64,000 bases of DNA from Pontibacillus sp. HMF3514 (GCF_009858175.1 NZ_CP047393.1:496001-560000), one strand, 5' to 3'. Counted from the stretch's first letter, positions 41,973 to 51,147 are shown. Notes: generated by a model from the sequence alone, not told the origin. Numbers and translations are program-made.

Positions 41973-42446
41973 ATGATTAACGTTCTTTTTGTATGTTTAG
42001 GTAACATTTGTCGGTCTCCAATGGCGGAAGGAATTTTCCGTGACCGTGTTGAAAAAGCAGGATTGTCAGATAAAATCAATGTGGATTCAGCAGGAACGGG
42101 AGATTATCACTTAGGAAAACCACCTCATGCAGAAACACGTGGTATCTTAGGGAAAGCTGAAATATCTTCTGAAGGGATGCGCGCCCGTCAGGTCCAGCAA
42201 AGTGATTGGGATGAGTTTGATTACATTGTGGCGATGGACCGTGAGAACATGAGAGACTTAAAAGGTTTTCGAGCAGCGCATGATGATATAACCGTGGTTA
42301 AGATTATGGATTATGTAGAATCCGTTGAAGAAGAGGATGTTCCAGATCCTTATTTCACAGGTAACTTTGATTATGTATATAACTTATTAACTGAAGGCTG
42401 TGACAATTTACTGTCTGAAATCAAACAAGTTAATCAATTACAATAG
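41973..42446 (+). CDS. yfkJ: Low-molecular-weight protein tyrosine phosphatase (YfkJ-like)
   Basis: 157 residues. The P-loop CLGNICRS (Cys8, Arg14) at the N-terminus and the general-acid loop DPYFTGNFDYVY near the C-terminus define an LMW-PTP. It removes phosphate from tyrosine residues (perhaps arginine in the YwlE branch; order of neighbours favours YfkJ). The ATG at 41973 has GTAGGTGA upstream; the frame begins earlier at 41958 without a better site. First gene of a yfkJ-yfkI-yfkH operon. Confidence 0.92.
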   Translation: MINVLFVCLGNICRSPMAEGIFRDRVEKAGLSDKINVDSAGTGDYHLGKPPHAETRGILGKAEISSEGMRARQVQQSDWDEFDYIVAMDRENMRDLKGFRAAHDDITVVKIMDYVESVEEEDVPDPYFTGNFDYVYNLLTEGCDNLLSEIKQVNQLQ

Positions 42447-42459
42447 GAGGGGAACAACC

Positions 42460-42786
42460 ATGGGAGAAAGTAAGATGCTAAAAGGGCTTGCAATTGGTGC
42501 TTTTGCAGGAATGGCTTTATCATTAATTGATGGTCCTACCCGAAAGAAAACCGTTCATTGTTTAAAGCAATCAGGAAGTCATGCAAAAGGATATGCAAAA
42601 AATCCATCACATGCTATACAAGATTTACGCATAAAATATGAACAATGGAGCTATACATTAGATAGTCAAATTAAAAATGTCCTTGATACGCTGAATCAAA
42701 TGGAAGGTTACTTATCTAAGGTTGAACAAATAGATGAAGAGCCTCCTAAACAGCTAGAAGGTCCACCAAAACAGTTACAAGGATAA
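42460..42786 (+). CDS. yfkI: YfkI-like small YtxH-type protein
   Basis: 108 residues: a short hydrophobic N-terminal segment (GLAIGAFAGMALSLIDG) followed by a charged helical region, as in YtxH-type stress proteins. The C-terminus carries a repeated PPKQL(E/Q)G. AGGAGGGG lies 9 bases before the ATG. Position between yfkJ and yfkH homologues gives the identification more than the sequence itself. Function unknown. Confidence 0.75.
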   Translation: MGESKMLKGLAIGAFAGMALSLIDGPTRKKTVHCLKQSGSHAKGYAKNPSHAIQDLRIKYEQWSYTLDSQIKNVLDTLNQMEGYLSKVEQIDEEPPKQLEGPPKQLQG

Positions 42787-42807
42787 GTATCGACAGGTGG
42801 GAGTACT

Positions 42808-43620
42808 TTGCGAAAAGCATTGAGGTTTGGAAAGGATTTTATTAAACGATTTTCAGAGCATGATGTAGTAGGCTTATCCGCACAATTAGCCTACTTCTTT
42901 TTGCTAGCTATTTTTCCGTTTATGATCTTCCTTGTGGCTCTTATGGGATATATTCCAATTCCGTATGATTTCCAGATTACTCTAACGCGCTATATGCCCG
43001 AAAAAGCATTAGAGTTGTTTAATGAAAATCTAAATACGAAAAGTGGAGGACTATTATCCATTGGGCTAATTGGTACAATATGGTCTGCCTCAAATGGGAT
43101 AAATGCGATTATTAAAGCATTTAATCGGGCTTACGAGGTGGAAGAGGATCGTTCTTTTATCAAAACGCGACTTATTGCTATAGTACTAACCGTTGCCATG
43201 GTTATTGTCATTATTGTGGCATTACTACTACCCGTATTTGGTAAAGCGATTGGATTGTATATCTTTTCATGGTTCGGTGTATCGGATGAGTTTTTAGCTG
43301 TATGGGGAGCGTTACGATGGGTTGTATCCTCCATCATCATCTTGTTTGTACTCATATCTTTATACATTCTTGCACCAAACCGACATGTTAATGTAAAACA
43401 AGCCTTTTTTGGCTCATTGTTTGCAACGGTTGCATGGCAAGTTGCCTCACTTATCTTTTCGTTTTATGTCAATATTAGCGCAATGACCTATTCAGCTACA
43501 TATGGAAGCCTTGGTGGCGTCATTATTCTAATGATTTGGTTTTACCTTACTGGAATGATTATCATTTTGGGTGGCGAGGTAAATGCTATGCTTAAAGAAC
43601 GAAGAGTTTTCCTTTCTTAG
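42808..43620 (+). CDS. yfkH: YihY/RNase BN-like membrane protein (YfkH)
   Basis: 270 residues with six membrane helices. Family landmarks: DVVGLSAQLAYFFLLAIFPF, the NAINAIIKAFNRAYEV-like segment (NGINAIIKAFNRAYEVEEDR), PNRHVNVKQAFFGSLFATVAW, and YGSLGGVIILMIWFYLTGMI. YihY proteins were once misnamed ribonuclease BN; the role is unknown. TTG start with AGGTGGGAG upstream. Third gene of the operon, 21 bases after yfkI. Confidence 0.92.
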   Translation: MRKALRFGKDFIKRFSEHDVVGLSAQLAYFFLLAIFPFMIFLVALMGYIPIPYDFQITLTRYMPEKALELFNENLNTKSGGLLSIGLIGTIWSASNGINAIIKAFNRAYEVEEDRSFIKTRLIAIVLTVAMVIVIIVALLLPVFGKAIGLYIFSWFGVSDEFLAVWGALRWVVSSIIILFVLISLYILAPNRHVNVKQAFFGSLFATVAWQVASLIFSFYVNISAMTYSATYGSLGGVIILMIWFYLTGMIIILGGEVNAMLKERRVFLS

Positions 43621-43704
43621 TGCGCTATCCAAAGGTTGGTATTCATATTAGACCAAGGTCGAGGACAAAATATGCCTGTACCAACCAAAAGGGAGGCACT
43701 ACGT

Positions 43705-43818
43705 ATGGCGAATAATAAACGTAACAATAAGCATAGTCATGATAAAAAGCAAAAAGCTAAAAACGAATCTAAGCATAAAACAAGCGGCTCAGCGAATAAA
43801 AAGAATCAATATCATTAA
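43705..43818 (+). CDS. Very small Lys/Asn/His-rich protein
   Basis: 37 residues, MANNKRNNKHSHDKKQ followed by a second K/N/S-rich half; almost no hydrophobic residues. AAGGGAGG sits 7 bases before the ATG and a bidirectional terminator follows directly, supporting expression. The composition recalls small basic spore or ribosome-associated proteins of Bacilli, but no family was recognised. Longer starts (43672, 43636) are possible. Confidence 0.55.
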   Translation: MANNKRNNKHSHDKKQKAKNESKHKTSGSANKKNQYH

Positions 43819-43821
43819 TAG

Positions 43822-43853
43822 AAAAGGTCCAGACATTGGCGTCTGGACCTTTT
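43822..43853. terminator. Bidirectional terminator
   Basis: 13-bp perfect stem AAAAGGTCCAGAC and complement; serves the small basic gene (+) and the CPBP protease gene (-). Confidence 0.9.
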
Positions 43854-43858
43854 AAAGC

Positions 43859-44659
43859 TTATAATAAATAGGTTAAACCAACTAAGCATACATATGAGTT
43901 CCAAATGATATGAGCCACAATGGGAACCATTACTGAATGGGTTTTTAAATATAAACCACCAAATACAAGGCCCATTGTGACACCTGCAAGTGGGTATTCT
44001 AAATGCATAAGTCCGAATACTGTGCTTGAGATGAACAATCCTAACCATGCCTTTGCATATTTAGCTTCGAAAAATCTAAGTAAAAATCCTCTGAAAAGGA
44101 ATTCTTCTTTAATCGGTGTTAGTACAGCTGTAACGACAAACACGGCAATAAATTTGAGGGTTGTGAAATTCTCTGGTGTGAGTCCAAATAGCTGGTTCTG
44201 GTTACTTGGTGTTTCAAGTTTCAAAACGGAGAACACAAGGAATTGAGCCCCTAAGATAAGACCTAATCCAATTAAGATCCATACATATGTCATTCCTTTT
44301 TTCAGTGGTTCAAAGCTCATACTTTCAAGTGTGAAACGGCGAACGGACTTAAATAACAGAAAGGCAATGATGAACCCGATCGTATCTAAGTAAAGCATGA
44401 GATACGTCATACTCATAAAATCATTTTCTAATGAACTCGTCGGGTCTCCACCTGTTGAAACGAGTTTCGCAATCGTATAAACAAATCCAAATACTAAACC
44501 TAGAGCCAAAACAAATCCAAAATAAGAAAGCGGGAATAAAAAGAGTGAACGCTTTTTTAATGCTTTGGTACGGTAGCTTTCTGATGAATCTTCTGTAGGT
44601 ATATGGTGCTCTGAATCTGGGGTGTTAGTATCATGGTATTGAGGTGTTGATGCATTCAT
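43859..44659 (-). CDS. CPBP intramembrane metalloprotease
   Basis: 266 residues with about eight hydrophobic helices. CPBP (Abi/CAAX-like) motifs: KEEFLFRGFLLRFFEA (EExxxR), FGLMHLEYPLAG and HIIWNS, which supply the glutamates and histidines of the active site. In Gram-positive bacteria such proteins act in membrane-protein processing or bacteriocin self-immunity; the substrate is unknown. AGGGGGGGAG precedes the ATG at 44659; the frame runs to 44710 without a better site. Confidence 0.88.
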   Translation of the reverse strand: MNASTPQYHDTNTPDSEHHIPTEDSSESYRTKALKKRSLFLFPLSYFGFVLALGLVFGFVYTIAKLVSTGGDPTSSLENDFMSMTYLMLYLDTIGFIIAFLLFKSVRRFTLESMSFEPLKKGMTYVWILIGLGLILGAQFLVFSVLKLETPSNQNQLFGLTPENFTTLKFIAVFVVTAVLTPIKEEFLFRGFLLRFFEAKYAKAWLGLFISSTVFGLMHLEYPLAGVTMGLVFGGLYLKTHSVMVPIVAHIIWNSYVCLVGLTYLL

Positions 44660-44863
44660 TTTTTCTCCCCCCCTTAACTTACAAAATCCGACAAAATGGA
44701 ACCTCTTCATTATATAAGGCTTGGAGAAAACTTTCCATACTCTTTAAGGAATTTAAAGAAAACTTGCCGATTGGCAAGCCTTGGCTTATACTTCATAATT
44801 TCAAAGTTTTCACAACGTCGAATTACTCCATTGCTAAAATTTCATACTGTCTTAACGTGCATA

Positions 44864-44897
44864 GAAAAAGCAGCCTGATTCAAGATCAAGCTGCTTC
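44864..44897 (-). terminator. Terminator of the P-type ATPase gene
   Basis: Minus-strand stem AGCAGCTTGAT/ATCAGGCTGCT followed by T5. Confidence 0.88.
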
Positions 44898-44905
44898 TTA
44901 GAGTA

Positions 44906-46840
44906 TTATCTCAATAATCGTAGCCCATTTAAAATAACCAGTATCGTGCTACCTTCATGCCCAACTACACCTAATGGCATATTGAGTACCTGTAAGAAGT
45001 TCGAAATAATGAGGAGCATGATGACAGCGATTGAGAAAACTACATTCTGTTTAATAATTCGATTCATTTTTGTTGATAACGTTAGGGCATTTGCGATTTT
45101 CGGTAAATCGTTTTTCATTAATACTATATCTGCTGTTTCAAGCGCTACATCAGTTCCTTCTCCCATAGCTACACCGACATTCGCAGTAGCAAGTGCTGGT
45201 GCATCGTTAATTCCATCCCCAACCATACCAACTTGATCGAAGGATTCACGTAACAATTTGACTTCCTTAACTTTATCTTCAGGAAGGCATTCTGCTACAT
45301 AATTATCAATTCCACATTCTTTAGCGATTGCTTTTGCTGTTGTCTCATGGTCACCTGTAAGCATAACCGTATAAATGCCAGCTTTTCTAAGTCTTTCGAT
45401 CGCACGCTTTGTATCTTTTCGTACTGTATCTTTAAGGGCAATCAATCCCAAGATTCCTTGTTCATCAGATATAAAGGTGAGAGTTTTCCCTTCTGATGCT
45501 AATTGTTCAGCTAATCCATTCTCGAAAGCAAATGCTTGTTCTTTTCCGACAAAATCCGGCTTCCCAATTTTATATTGTTTGCCGTTCACTTTTGCTGTGA
45601 CACCACTACCAGAGATATCTGTCATATCATACACTTCATGATGTTCTAATCCTTTTTCTTGACCGTAGCGCACAATCGCCTGGGCGAGAGGGTGATTCGA
45701 TTCACGTTCAATAGACGTAACAATGCTTAACGTTTCTTCTTTTTCACCATCTCGGAAAAATGTATCTGTAACTACTGGTTTCCCATTTGTAAGTGTACCT
45801 GTTTTATCAAATGCGATTGCTTGAAGGTGGGAAAGGTTTTCTAAATGAACGCCACCTTTAAATAGGATTCCGTTTCGTGCCCCGTTTGAAATGGCTGACA
45901 GTGTTGCAGGCATGATAGATGCAACGAGAGCACAAGGTGAAGCTACAACGAGTAAAATCATTGCGCGATAAATGGTATCCTGCCAACTCCAGCCAAATGC
46001 GAAGTGAGGAAGGAACATCATGATGGCTACAACGACTAGAACAACTTTTACATAGGTTCCTTCAAATCGTTCAATAAAAAGCTGAGAAGGAGATTTTTCA
46101 CTTTGAGCCGACTGGACAAGTTGAATGATCTTTTGGAATAGAGTTTCGTTTGAAGGCTTTGTAATCTCAACCGTAACACTTCCGTTGATGTTCATTGTCC
46201 CTGCAAAAACTTCTTCTCCATTTTCCTTTGAGACTGGAACGGATTCACCTGTGATTGCAGCTTCATCTAATGAAGTCTGCCCTTTAATGATGACACCATC
46301 AGAAGGGACTCGCTCACCAGCTTTAACTAAAATATGGTCTCCAACAGAAAGTTCAGATACGTGTACGGTTTCTTGGTTTTGCCCTGATACACGTAGAGCT
46401 TCTTCGGGTTGTATATCCATTAAAGAAGATATTTCACGCTGGCTTTTGTTCATCGTGTAGGTTTCTAAAGCGCCACTCATTGCAAAGATAAATATGAGTA
46501 CAGCACCCTCAGTCCAATAGCCAATCGATGCAGCACCGATTGCTGCAAAAATCATGAGCATTTCAACATTTAAATCACGGTCTTCAATCGTTTCTTCGAT
46601 ACCTTCTTTTGCCTTAGCAAATCCACCTATTACAAAGCCAAGAATGTATAATCCGATTTTAGTAGGTTCACTAACGACATCTTCGGTGAGCCATGCGGTA
46701 AGTATGATGATTCCGCTAATGATCGCGGCTATTAACTCACCATGTTCTTTTATTTTTGAAAAAAGAGATGATTGTCGTTTCTTAGACTCGGTTATGTTTT
46801 GGTTTGGCTGAGAGCTTACTAGCTTCGCTTCCGATGACAA
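44906..46840 (-). CDS. zosA: P1B-type metal-transporting ATPase (ZosA/PfeT-like)
   Basis: About 644 residues. Transmembrane CPx-type motif VASPCALVASIMPA, phosphorylation site DKTGTLTNG, TGES loop, GDGINDAPAL, and membrane HEGST near the end. No N-terminal metal-binding (HMA) domain. The whole resembles B. subtilis ZosA/YkvW, also named PfeT and shown to export Fe(II) under PerR/Fur control. Fur-like boxes upstream fit that role. The first TTG (46849) abuts GAAGGAG; the TTG at 46840 has a 9-base spacer. Confidence 0.9.
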   Translation of the reverse strand: MSSEAKLVSSQPNQNITESKKRQSSLFSKIKEHGELIAAIISGIIILTAWLTEDVVSEPTKIGLYILGFVIGGFAKAKEGIEETIEDRDLNVEMLMIFAAIGAASIGYWTEGAVLIFIFAMSGALETYTMNKSQREISSLMDIQPEEALRVSGQNQETVHVSELSVGDHILVKAGERVPSDGVIIKGQTSLDEAAITGESVPVSKENGEEVFAGTMNINGSVTVEITKPSNETLFQKIIQLVQSAQSEKSPSQLFIERFEGTYVKVVLVVVAIMMFLPHFAFGWSWQDTIYRAMILLVVASPCALVASIMPATLSAISNGARNGILFKGGVHLENLSHLQAIAFDKTGTLTNGKPVVTDTFFRDGEKEETLSIVTSIERESNHPLAQAIVRYGQEKGLEHHEVYDMTDISGSGVTAKVNGKQYKIGKPDFVGKEQAFAFENGLAEQLASEGKTLTFISDEQGILGLIALKDTVRKDTKRAIERLRKAGIYTVMLTGDHETTAKAIAKECGIDNYVAECLPEDKVKEVKLLRESFDQVGMVGDGINDAPALATANVGVAMGEGTDVALETADIVLMKNDLPKIANALTLSTKMNRIIKQNVVFSIAVIMLLIISNFLQVLNMPLGVVGHEGSTILVILNGLRLLR

Positions 46841-46864
46841 TATTCTCAACTCCTTCTTTTTAAT

Positions 46865-46880
46865 TGAGAATGATAATGAG
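46865..46880 (-). promoter_or_regulatory. Fur/PerR-like box 1
   Basis: TGAGAATGATAATGAG directly before the ribosome binding site of the metal ATPase gene; matches the GATAAT-hexamer style of Fur boxes. Confidence 0.55.
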
Positions 46881-46910
46881 TTTCATTTAGACCATTCTCG
46901 ATATATGAAT

Positions 46911-46938
46911 GTTATCATTACAGTGATAATCGTTATTA
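46911..46938 (-). promoter_or_regulatory. Fur/PerR-like box 2
   Basis: GTTATCATTACAGTGATAAT and then TGATAATCGTTATTA, a 7-1-7 type dyad. Its distance from the start suits a promoter-proximal operator of the ATPase gene. Confidence 0.6.
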
Positions 46939-47138
46939 ATTAGAATCATTTTAATTTAGTATATATTTTATATTAACAGATTGTTGCAGGAAGTCAAGTT
47001 GTAATGGTGGAGTCATTACTTTTATAAATCCTTATTATTATTTATTGAGTTTATTGAGTAGATAGGTTGAAAAGATACTGTGAGATTGCTATATTATTGA
47101 AGGTGTTTGGATTTATAACTACAAAGGAGAGAACATAC

Positions 47139-48011
47139 ATGACAAAACGTTTATGGTTATCCATACTTACAGTAGCGTTTGCTCTTGTCTTAACTGCTTG
47201 CGGTTCTGGTGAAGAAGCAGAAGGAAATGGGCAAACAGAAGATAAACAAACGACTTGGGACCAAGTAAAAGAAGAAGGTGAAATGGTCGTTGGAACATCT
47301 GGCACATTAGTTGCTACATCTTATTATCCAAAAGACTCTGACAAACTATCAGGCTATGACGTGGAAGTGATGCGCAAAGTTGGAGAAAAACTTGGCGTTG
47401 ACATCAAGTTCCAGGAAATTGGCGTTGATGGATTATTCGCAGCTGTTAAAAGCGGACGTATTGATGCAGCGATTAACGATATCGAAGTAACTGAAGAGCG
47501 TAAGAAAAATTACAAATTCAGTGAACCTTATAAGTATTCCTTCACAACAATGGTCGTTCGTGCTGAAGACCACAGTGGTATTGAGTCTCTAGAAGACCTT
47601 GAAGGTAAAAAAGCTGGTGGAGGCGCAACTACAGTATTTAGTGATATTGCTCGTCACTTCGGTGCTGAAGTTGTAACATACGGAAATGCGAATAATGATG
47701 TGTACCTTCGTGATGTAGACAACGGTCGTACCGATGTTATTATTAATGACTATTACCTATCAAAATTAGGCCTAAACGCATTCCCACAGTTTGACTTAGT
47801 TCTACATCCAGACTTAAGAATGCATCCAACTGAGCAAGCTATTCTTTTAGGTAAAGAAGATTCTGAGTTACAAAAGAAAATTAACGAAGCTTTAGCTGAA
47901 CTTCGTGAAGATGGCACACTTACTAAGATTTCTAAGAAGTTCTTCTTAGGTGAAGATGCTTCTACGAAACCAGAAGGTGACATTAAGAAAATCGAAGGCT
48001 TCGATAAGTAA
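47139..48011 (+). CDS. Amino-acid ABC transporter, substrate-binding lipoprotein
   Basis: 290 residues. Lipoprotein signal with lipobox LTAC (Cys21), then an SBP_bac_3 domain: GTSGTLVATSYYPKDSDKLSGYDVEVM style start (only its order noted), AAVKSGRIDAAINDIEVT, KYSFTTMVVRAED, and NDVYLRDVDNGRTDVII. Related to TcyK/YxeM-type binding proteins for cystine or other polar amino acids. AAAGGAG precedes the ATG at 47139. The matching permease follows only after a terminator and a family E repeat; no ATPase gene is present. Confidence 0.9.
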   Translation: MTKRLWLSILTVAFALVLTACGSGEEAEGNGQTEDKQTTWDQVKEEGEMVVGTSGTLVATSYYPKDSDKLSGYDVEVMRKVGEKLGVDIKFQEIGVDGLFAAVKSGRIDAAINDIEVTEERKKNYKFSEPYKYSFTTMVVRAEDHSGIESLEDLEGKKAGGGATTVFSDIARHFGAEVVTYGNANNDVYLRDVDNGRTDVIINDYYLSKLGLNAFPQFDLVLHPDLRMHPTEQAILLGKEDSELQKKINEALAELREDGTLTKISKKFFLGEDASTKPEGDIKKIEGFDK

Positions 48012-48021
48012 GTGATTATAG

Positions 48022-48058
48022 ACATCTACTGTTGCTGGGGCAATGGTAGATGTTTTTT
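48022..48058 (+). terminator. Terminator after substrate-binding protein gene
   Basis: 14-bp stem ACATCTACTGTTGC with complement (two G-U pairs), then T6. Confidence 0.88.
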
Positions 48059-48094
48059 CTAACGAGTAATGAAAATTTAAGTTATAGCGCTTAG

Positions 48095-48372
48095 GTGTCT
48101 AGCTCCAGCGCCCACCAACGAAGGGACTTCCCTCGCCTCCGTACGATAAGTCAACATCGATTCACTTTGTTAATCGTGTTTCCTTTACACGTTTGTAACA
48201 TGAAATTTTAACAAGGAAGAAAATCGACGTAGTTAAAATTTCTAGGTGAAAGTACTACGGCAACTAAGCTTCTGTCTGCGCCTGTCGGCTTGCCATTCAG
48301 CAAGTTTGGTTAATCGTACTACGAGCTCAGTCCAGTCCCTTCGTTGCTAAACTGGCGCTTGCGCTTTTCCAA
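48095..48372 (+). repeat. Family E intergenic repeat, copy 2 (long form)
   Basis: Starts TGTCTAGCTCCAGCGCCC and ends GGCGCTTGCGCTTTT. Between the TAAGTCAACATC block and the distal arm AGTCCCTTCGTTGCTAAAC it has about 110 extra bases compared with copy 1, including GCGCCTGTCGGCTTGCC. Confidence 0.92.
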
Positions 48373-48392
48373 AAGAAGGGGCATTGATTATT

Positions 48393-49103
48393 ATGTTTGA
48401 ATTTTTCGGTGAACTTCAATTTGATCGACTATTTAACCCACAACTGGCATGGGAAAGCCTTCCCAAAGTGTTAGAAGGACTTCCGATGACCATTGCTATT
48501 TCCTTTTTAGGGATGGGGATGGGACTCTTGATTGGATTTTTCCTAGCATTAGGGCGTAGTTCCTCCAAGTTTTTCATTCGTTGGCCTTCTAGATTATATA
48601 TTTCCTTTATGCGAGGGACGCCGATTCTAGTGTTTTTATTTATTTTATATTTCGGTCTACCATTTATGGGGTGGACTTTATCAGCCTTTACAGCTGCCGT
48701 TTTAGGATTCGGTCTGAATTCAGCAGCTTATATTGCTGAAGTTATTCGTGGGTCCATCAACAGTGTTCCAAGAGGGCAGTGGGAGTCTGCACGTGCGCTT
48801 GGACTATCCTTCTGGCAAACGTTGACATCAATCATTGTCCCACAAGCTACACGGGTATCACTGCCACCGTTGACAAATGTGTTTTTAGATCTTGTCAAAG
48901 CAACTTCACTAGCAGCTGTTATTTCCGTTCCTGAAATGTTACAAAAAGCTCAAATCGTAGTTGGTCGTACTGCAGACTCTATGACAATGTATATATTGGT
49001 TGCTTTAATTTACTGGCCAATTTGCGTTATTATTGCGTTCTTCCAAGAATATTTAGAAAATCGATTCGACTTTCATAGCACGAAAAAAAATCGACTCTTC
49101 TAG
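48393..49103 (+). CDS. Amino-acid ABC transporter, permease
   Basis: 236 residues with five membrane helices of the HisM/ArtQ type. The EAA loop (ESARALGLSFWQTLTSIIVP) and PRGQWESA are clear, plus GFGLNSAAYIAEVIRGSI. Partner of the binding protein at 47139. AAGAAGGGG from the end of the repeat lies 11 bases before the ATG; TTG 48384 is too close. The usual ATPase gene does not follow; a terminator overlaps the stop. Confidence 0.92.
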   Translation: MFEFFGELQFDRLFNPQLAWESLPKVLEGLPMTIAISFLGMGMGLLIGFFLALGRSSSKFFIRWPSRLYISFMRGTPILVFLFILYFGLPFMGWTLSAFTAAVLGFGLNSAAYIAEVIRGSINSVPRGQWESARALGLSFWQTLTSIIVPQATRVSLPPLTNVFLDLVKATSLAAVISVPEMLQKAQIVVGRTADSMTMYILVALIYWPICVIIAFFQEYLENRFDFHSTKKNRLF

Positions 49104-49122
49104 TGAGACTAGAAGAGTTTTA
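49094..49122 (+). terminator. Terminator overlapping the permease stop codon
   Basis: Stem ACTCTTCTAGT/ACTAGAAGAGT; the TAG stop is in the left arm; TTTTA follows. Confidence 0.85.
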
Positions 49123-49139
49123 TTATGAACAACTATACG

Positions 49140-50063
49140 CTATTCTTCAAAGATATCCTTGAAGTAAATCATGCCATTTCCTTCAACCTCACGTGAATAA
49201 CCAAGGTCTTTCGTATGCTCAGTTAATGCTTCAAAGAGCTCATCCTCAGTGAGTTCAATATCTTCCTGTCGGTGTTGGTCTATTAGTAAAGCTGCTGCCC
49301 CTGAAACATGAGGTGTGGCCATAGAGGTGCCTGATAGTGTTGCATATCGCCCATTTAAATACGTTGAACGAATGCCTACTCCTGGTGCTACAAGGTCAAT
49401 CTCATCATTTGTGTTTGTAAAGTCTGCCATCTTAGCATCGAAATCCACTGCACCAACCTGAACAACTTCGTCATAATAACCAGGGTAGAGTCTCTCTGGT
49501 GTTCTAGCATTTCCATCCCCTGAATTACCAGCTGCACATACCACTAAAATATCTTCTTTAACAGCATTTTTTATGGAACGGTGTAAGGAAGCATAATCTT
49601 TTTGTCCACCAAGAGACATAGAGATTACACCTACTTTTTCCTTGTTCGGACCTCTCCAACGTGTGGCATAACGGATAGCTTTAACCAGGTTTTGATAGGT
49701 TGTCGTTCCTTTATCATCCATTACCTTTAGAATTAATAACTTTGCTTTAGGAGCTACCCCTGCAACACCATGCCCATTTAAAGAGGCGGCTATTGTGCCT
49801 GCAACATGTGTGCCATGGCCATTTTTGTCTAATATATTACGAGGATTTCCTCCAGAAAAATTTCGACCTCCAATGATGGAGTCTCTTAAATCTGGATGGT
49901 TCACATCACATCCAGTATCAATTACTGCAATGACCGTATCGTTTCCATAAGTATCTTCTTCCCATTGGTTAGGAGCTCCGATCATCTCGACACCCTCAGG
50001 TATTTCATTTGTTTCTTCAAGGATCTCATCAATCTGATGTGGAATTAACTGAAATTTCGTCAT
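49140..50063 (-). CDS. isp: Intracellular subtilisin-like serine protease
   Basis: 307 residues without a signal peptide. S8 catalytic triad: Asp49 (AVIDTG), His83 (NGHGTHVAGT), Ser247 (SGTSMATPH), and the oxyanion Asn in AAGNSGDG. The N-terminal FQLIPHQIDEI resembles the LIPY inhibitory extension of Bacillus ISPs that is clipped on activation. It degrades cytoplasmic proteins in stationary phase. The first ATG (50069) is one base from GGGG; the ATG at 50063 is well spaced. Confidence 0.94.
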   Translation of the reverse strand: MTKFQLIPHQIDEILEETNEIPEGVEMIGAPNQWEEDTYGNDTVIAVIDTGCDVNHPDLRDSIIGGRNFSGGNPRNILDKNGHGTHVAGTIAASLNGHGVAGVAPKAKLLILKVMDDKGTTTYQNLVKAIRYATRWRGPNKEKVGVISMSLGGQKDYASLHRSIKNAVKEDILVVCAAGNSGDGNARTPERLYPGYYDEVVQVGAVDFDAKMADFTNTNDEIDLVAPGVGIRSTYLNGRYATLSGTSMATPHVSGAAALLIDQHRQEDIELTEDELFEALTEHTKDLGYSREVEGNGMIYFKDIFEE

Positions 50064-50262
50064 TACCATTCCCCTTTTTATGAATGTAAATAAAGAGTTC
50101 TCTTCTTATTACATTCAAATTGCGGTGATTCGTGCTTGGAAAATTTTATTGAGAGAGGGAATTAAATAAAAAGTTCTAGAAAAATAGTTTGTATTACAAA
50201 TTATGACAACATTCTTTTTCCATATTTGATAGATTCAATTAGGTCGAGGAAGGGTGTGTTAC

Positions 50263-51147
50263 ATGAGAAAAGTAATAATGTTGTGTGTGTTTTGTTTAAT
50301 AGGAGGTATTTTTCCTCAAATCGTTTTTGGAGAAGGAGCTCCTCATTCTTTAGAACATACAATGAATAAAGAAATTGAGAAATATTTAGGGAAAAATACT
50401 GATCGTGTCGTATTTCGTTATGAAAATCTACAAACAGGAGAGTTTGTTTCAAAAGGGGGAAGCCTTGCTAAAAGAGCTGCTAGTACGATTAAGTTACCGT
50501 TAGCATTATTAATCATTGAACTAGCTAAGAGTGAAAAGATTGATTTAGACCAGAAGCTTACTTACCGCTCTTATCATCATTACGGTGGAAGTGGTGTGAT
50601 TCAATTTAATGAAGAAGGAACGACGTACACTGTTGAATACCTTGTTCAAAAAATGCTCGTACATAGTGATAACATTGCTTACATTATGCTTCGTGAGCAT
50701 GTGGGAAGGCAAAAGTTCATCAATTTTATGGAAGAACTCGGCGCGGATTATGCCTATCCAAACGGCAAGAACTATACGAGTGCAAATGATCTCACACTAT
50801 ATTTGAAGCATTTATATAGGATTAAAGAGGAAAGTGAATTAGCGGAACAAGTTTTCAAGTGGTTACAGAATACAGCATACAATCATGGTATTCCACAAGG
50901 AGTGAAGCAGCCTGTAGCACATAAGGTGGGGATGATTCCGATGTATAACATATCAAATGATACAGCCATTGTATTAGGGGAAAGCCCTTATGCATTAACC
51001 ATATTAACCACTAACTATTCCTACAATGAATCGAAGAAGATTATTAGTGAACTGACAACCATTATCGATCGAGTTCATCGTGAATTTAAGCCTCCTATTA
51101 TAGCCCAGCCATTAGAAGTATTAAAAAACCGAGCTCTCCTTCTTTAA
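50263..51147 (+). CDS. Exported beta-lactamase-like serine hydrolase
   Basis: 294 residues. Signal peptide (MRKVIMLCVFCLIGGIFPQI, cleaved near FGEG). Class A fold motifs: Ser74-T-I-Lys77, Ser135-Asp-Asn, and KVG instead of KTG near the C-terminus. The altered third motif and lack of a clear omega-loop ExxLN make a true beta-lactamase uncertain; a wall-related or peptide hydrolase is as likely. AGGAAGGG precedes the ATG. The stop overlaps that of the convergent MFS gene by 4 bases. Confidence 0.85.
   Translation: MRKVIMLCVFCLIGGIFPQIVFGEGAPHSLEHTMNKEIEKYLGKNTDRVVFRYENLQTGEFVSKGGSLAKRAASTIKLPLALLIIELAKSEKIDLDQKLTYRSYHHYGGSGVIQFNEEGTTYTVEYLVQKMLVHSDNIAYIMLREHVGRQKFINFMEELGADYAYPNGKNYTSANDLTLYLKHLYRIKEESELAEQVFKWLQNTAYNHGIPQGVKQPVAHKVGMIPMYNISNDTAIVLGESPYALTILTTNYSYNESKKIISELTTIIDRVHREFKPPIIAQPLEVLKNRALLL

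Noticed and set aside
42987-43367. Antisense open frames within yfkH and other large genes
   Set aside because: Shadow frames of strongly supported genes, without ribosome sites or family resemblance.
50263-51147. Functional class A beta-lactamase
   Set aside because: SxxK and SDN are present, but the third motif is KVG and no clear omega-loop glutamate was seen, so only a serine hydrolase is claimed.
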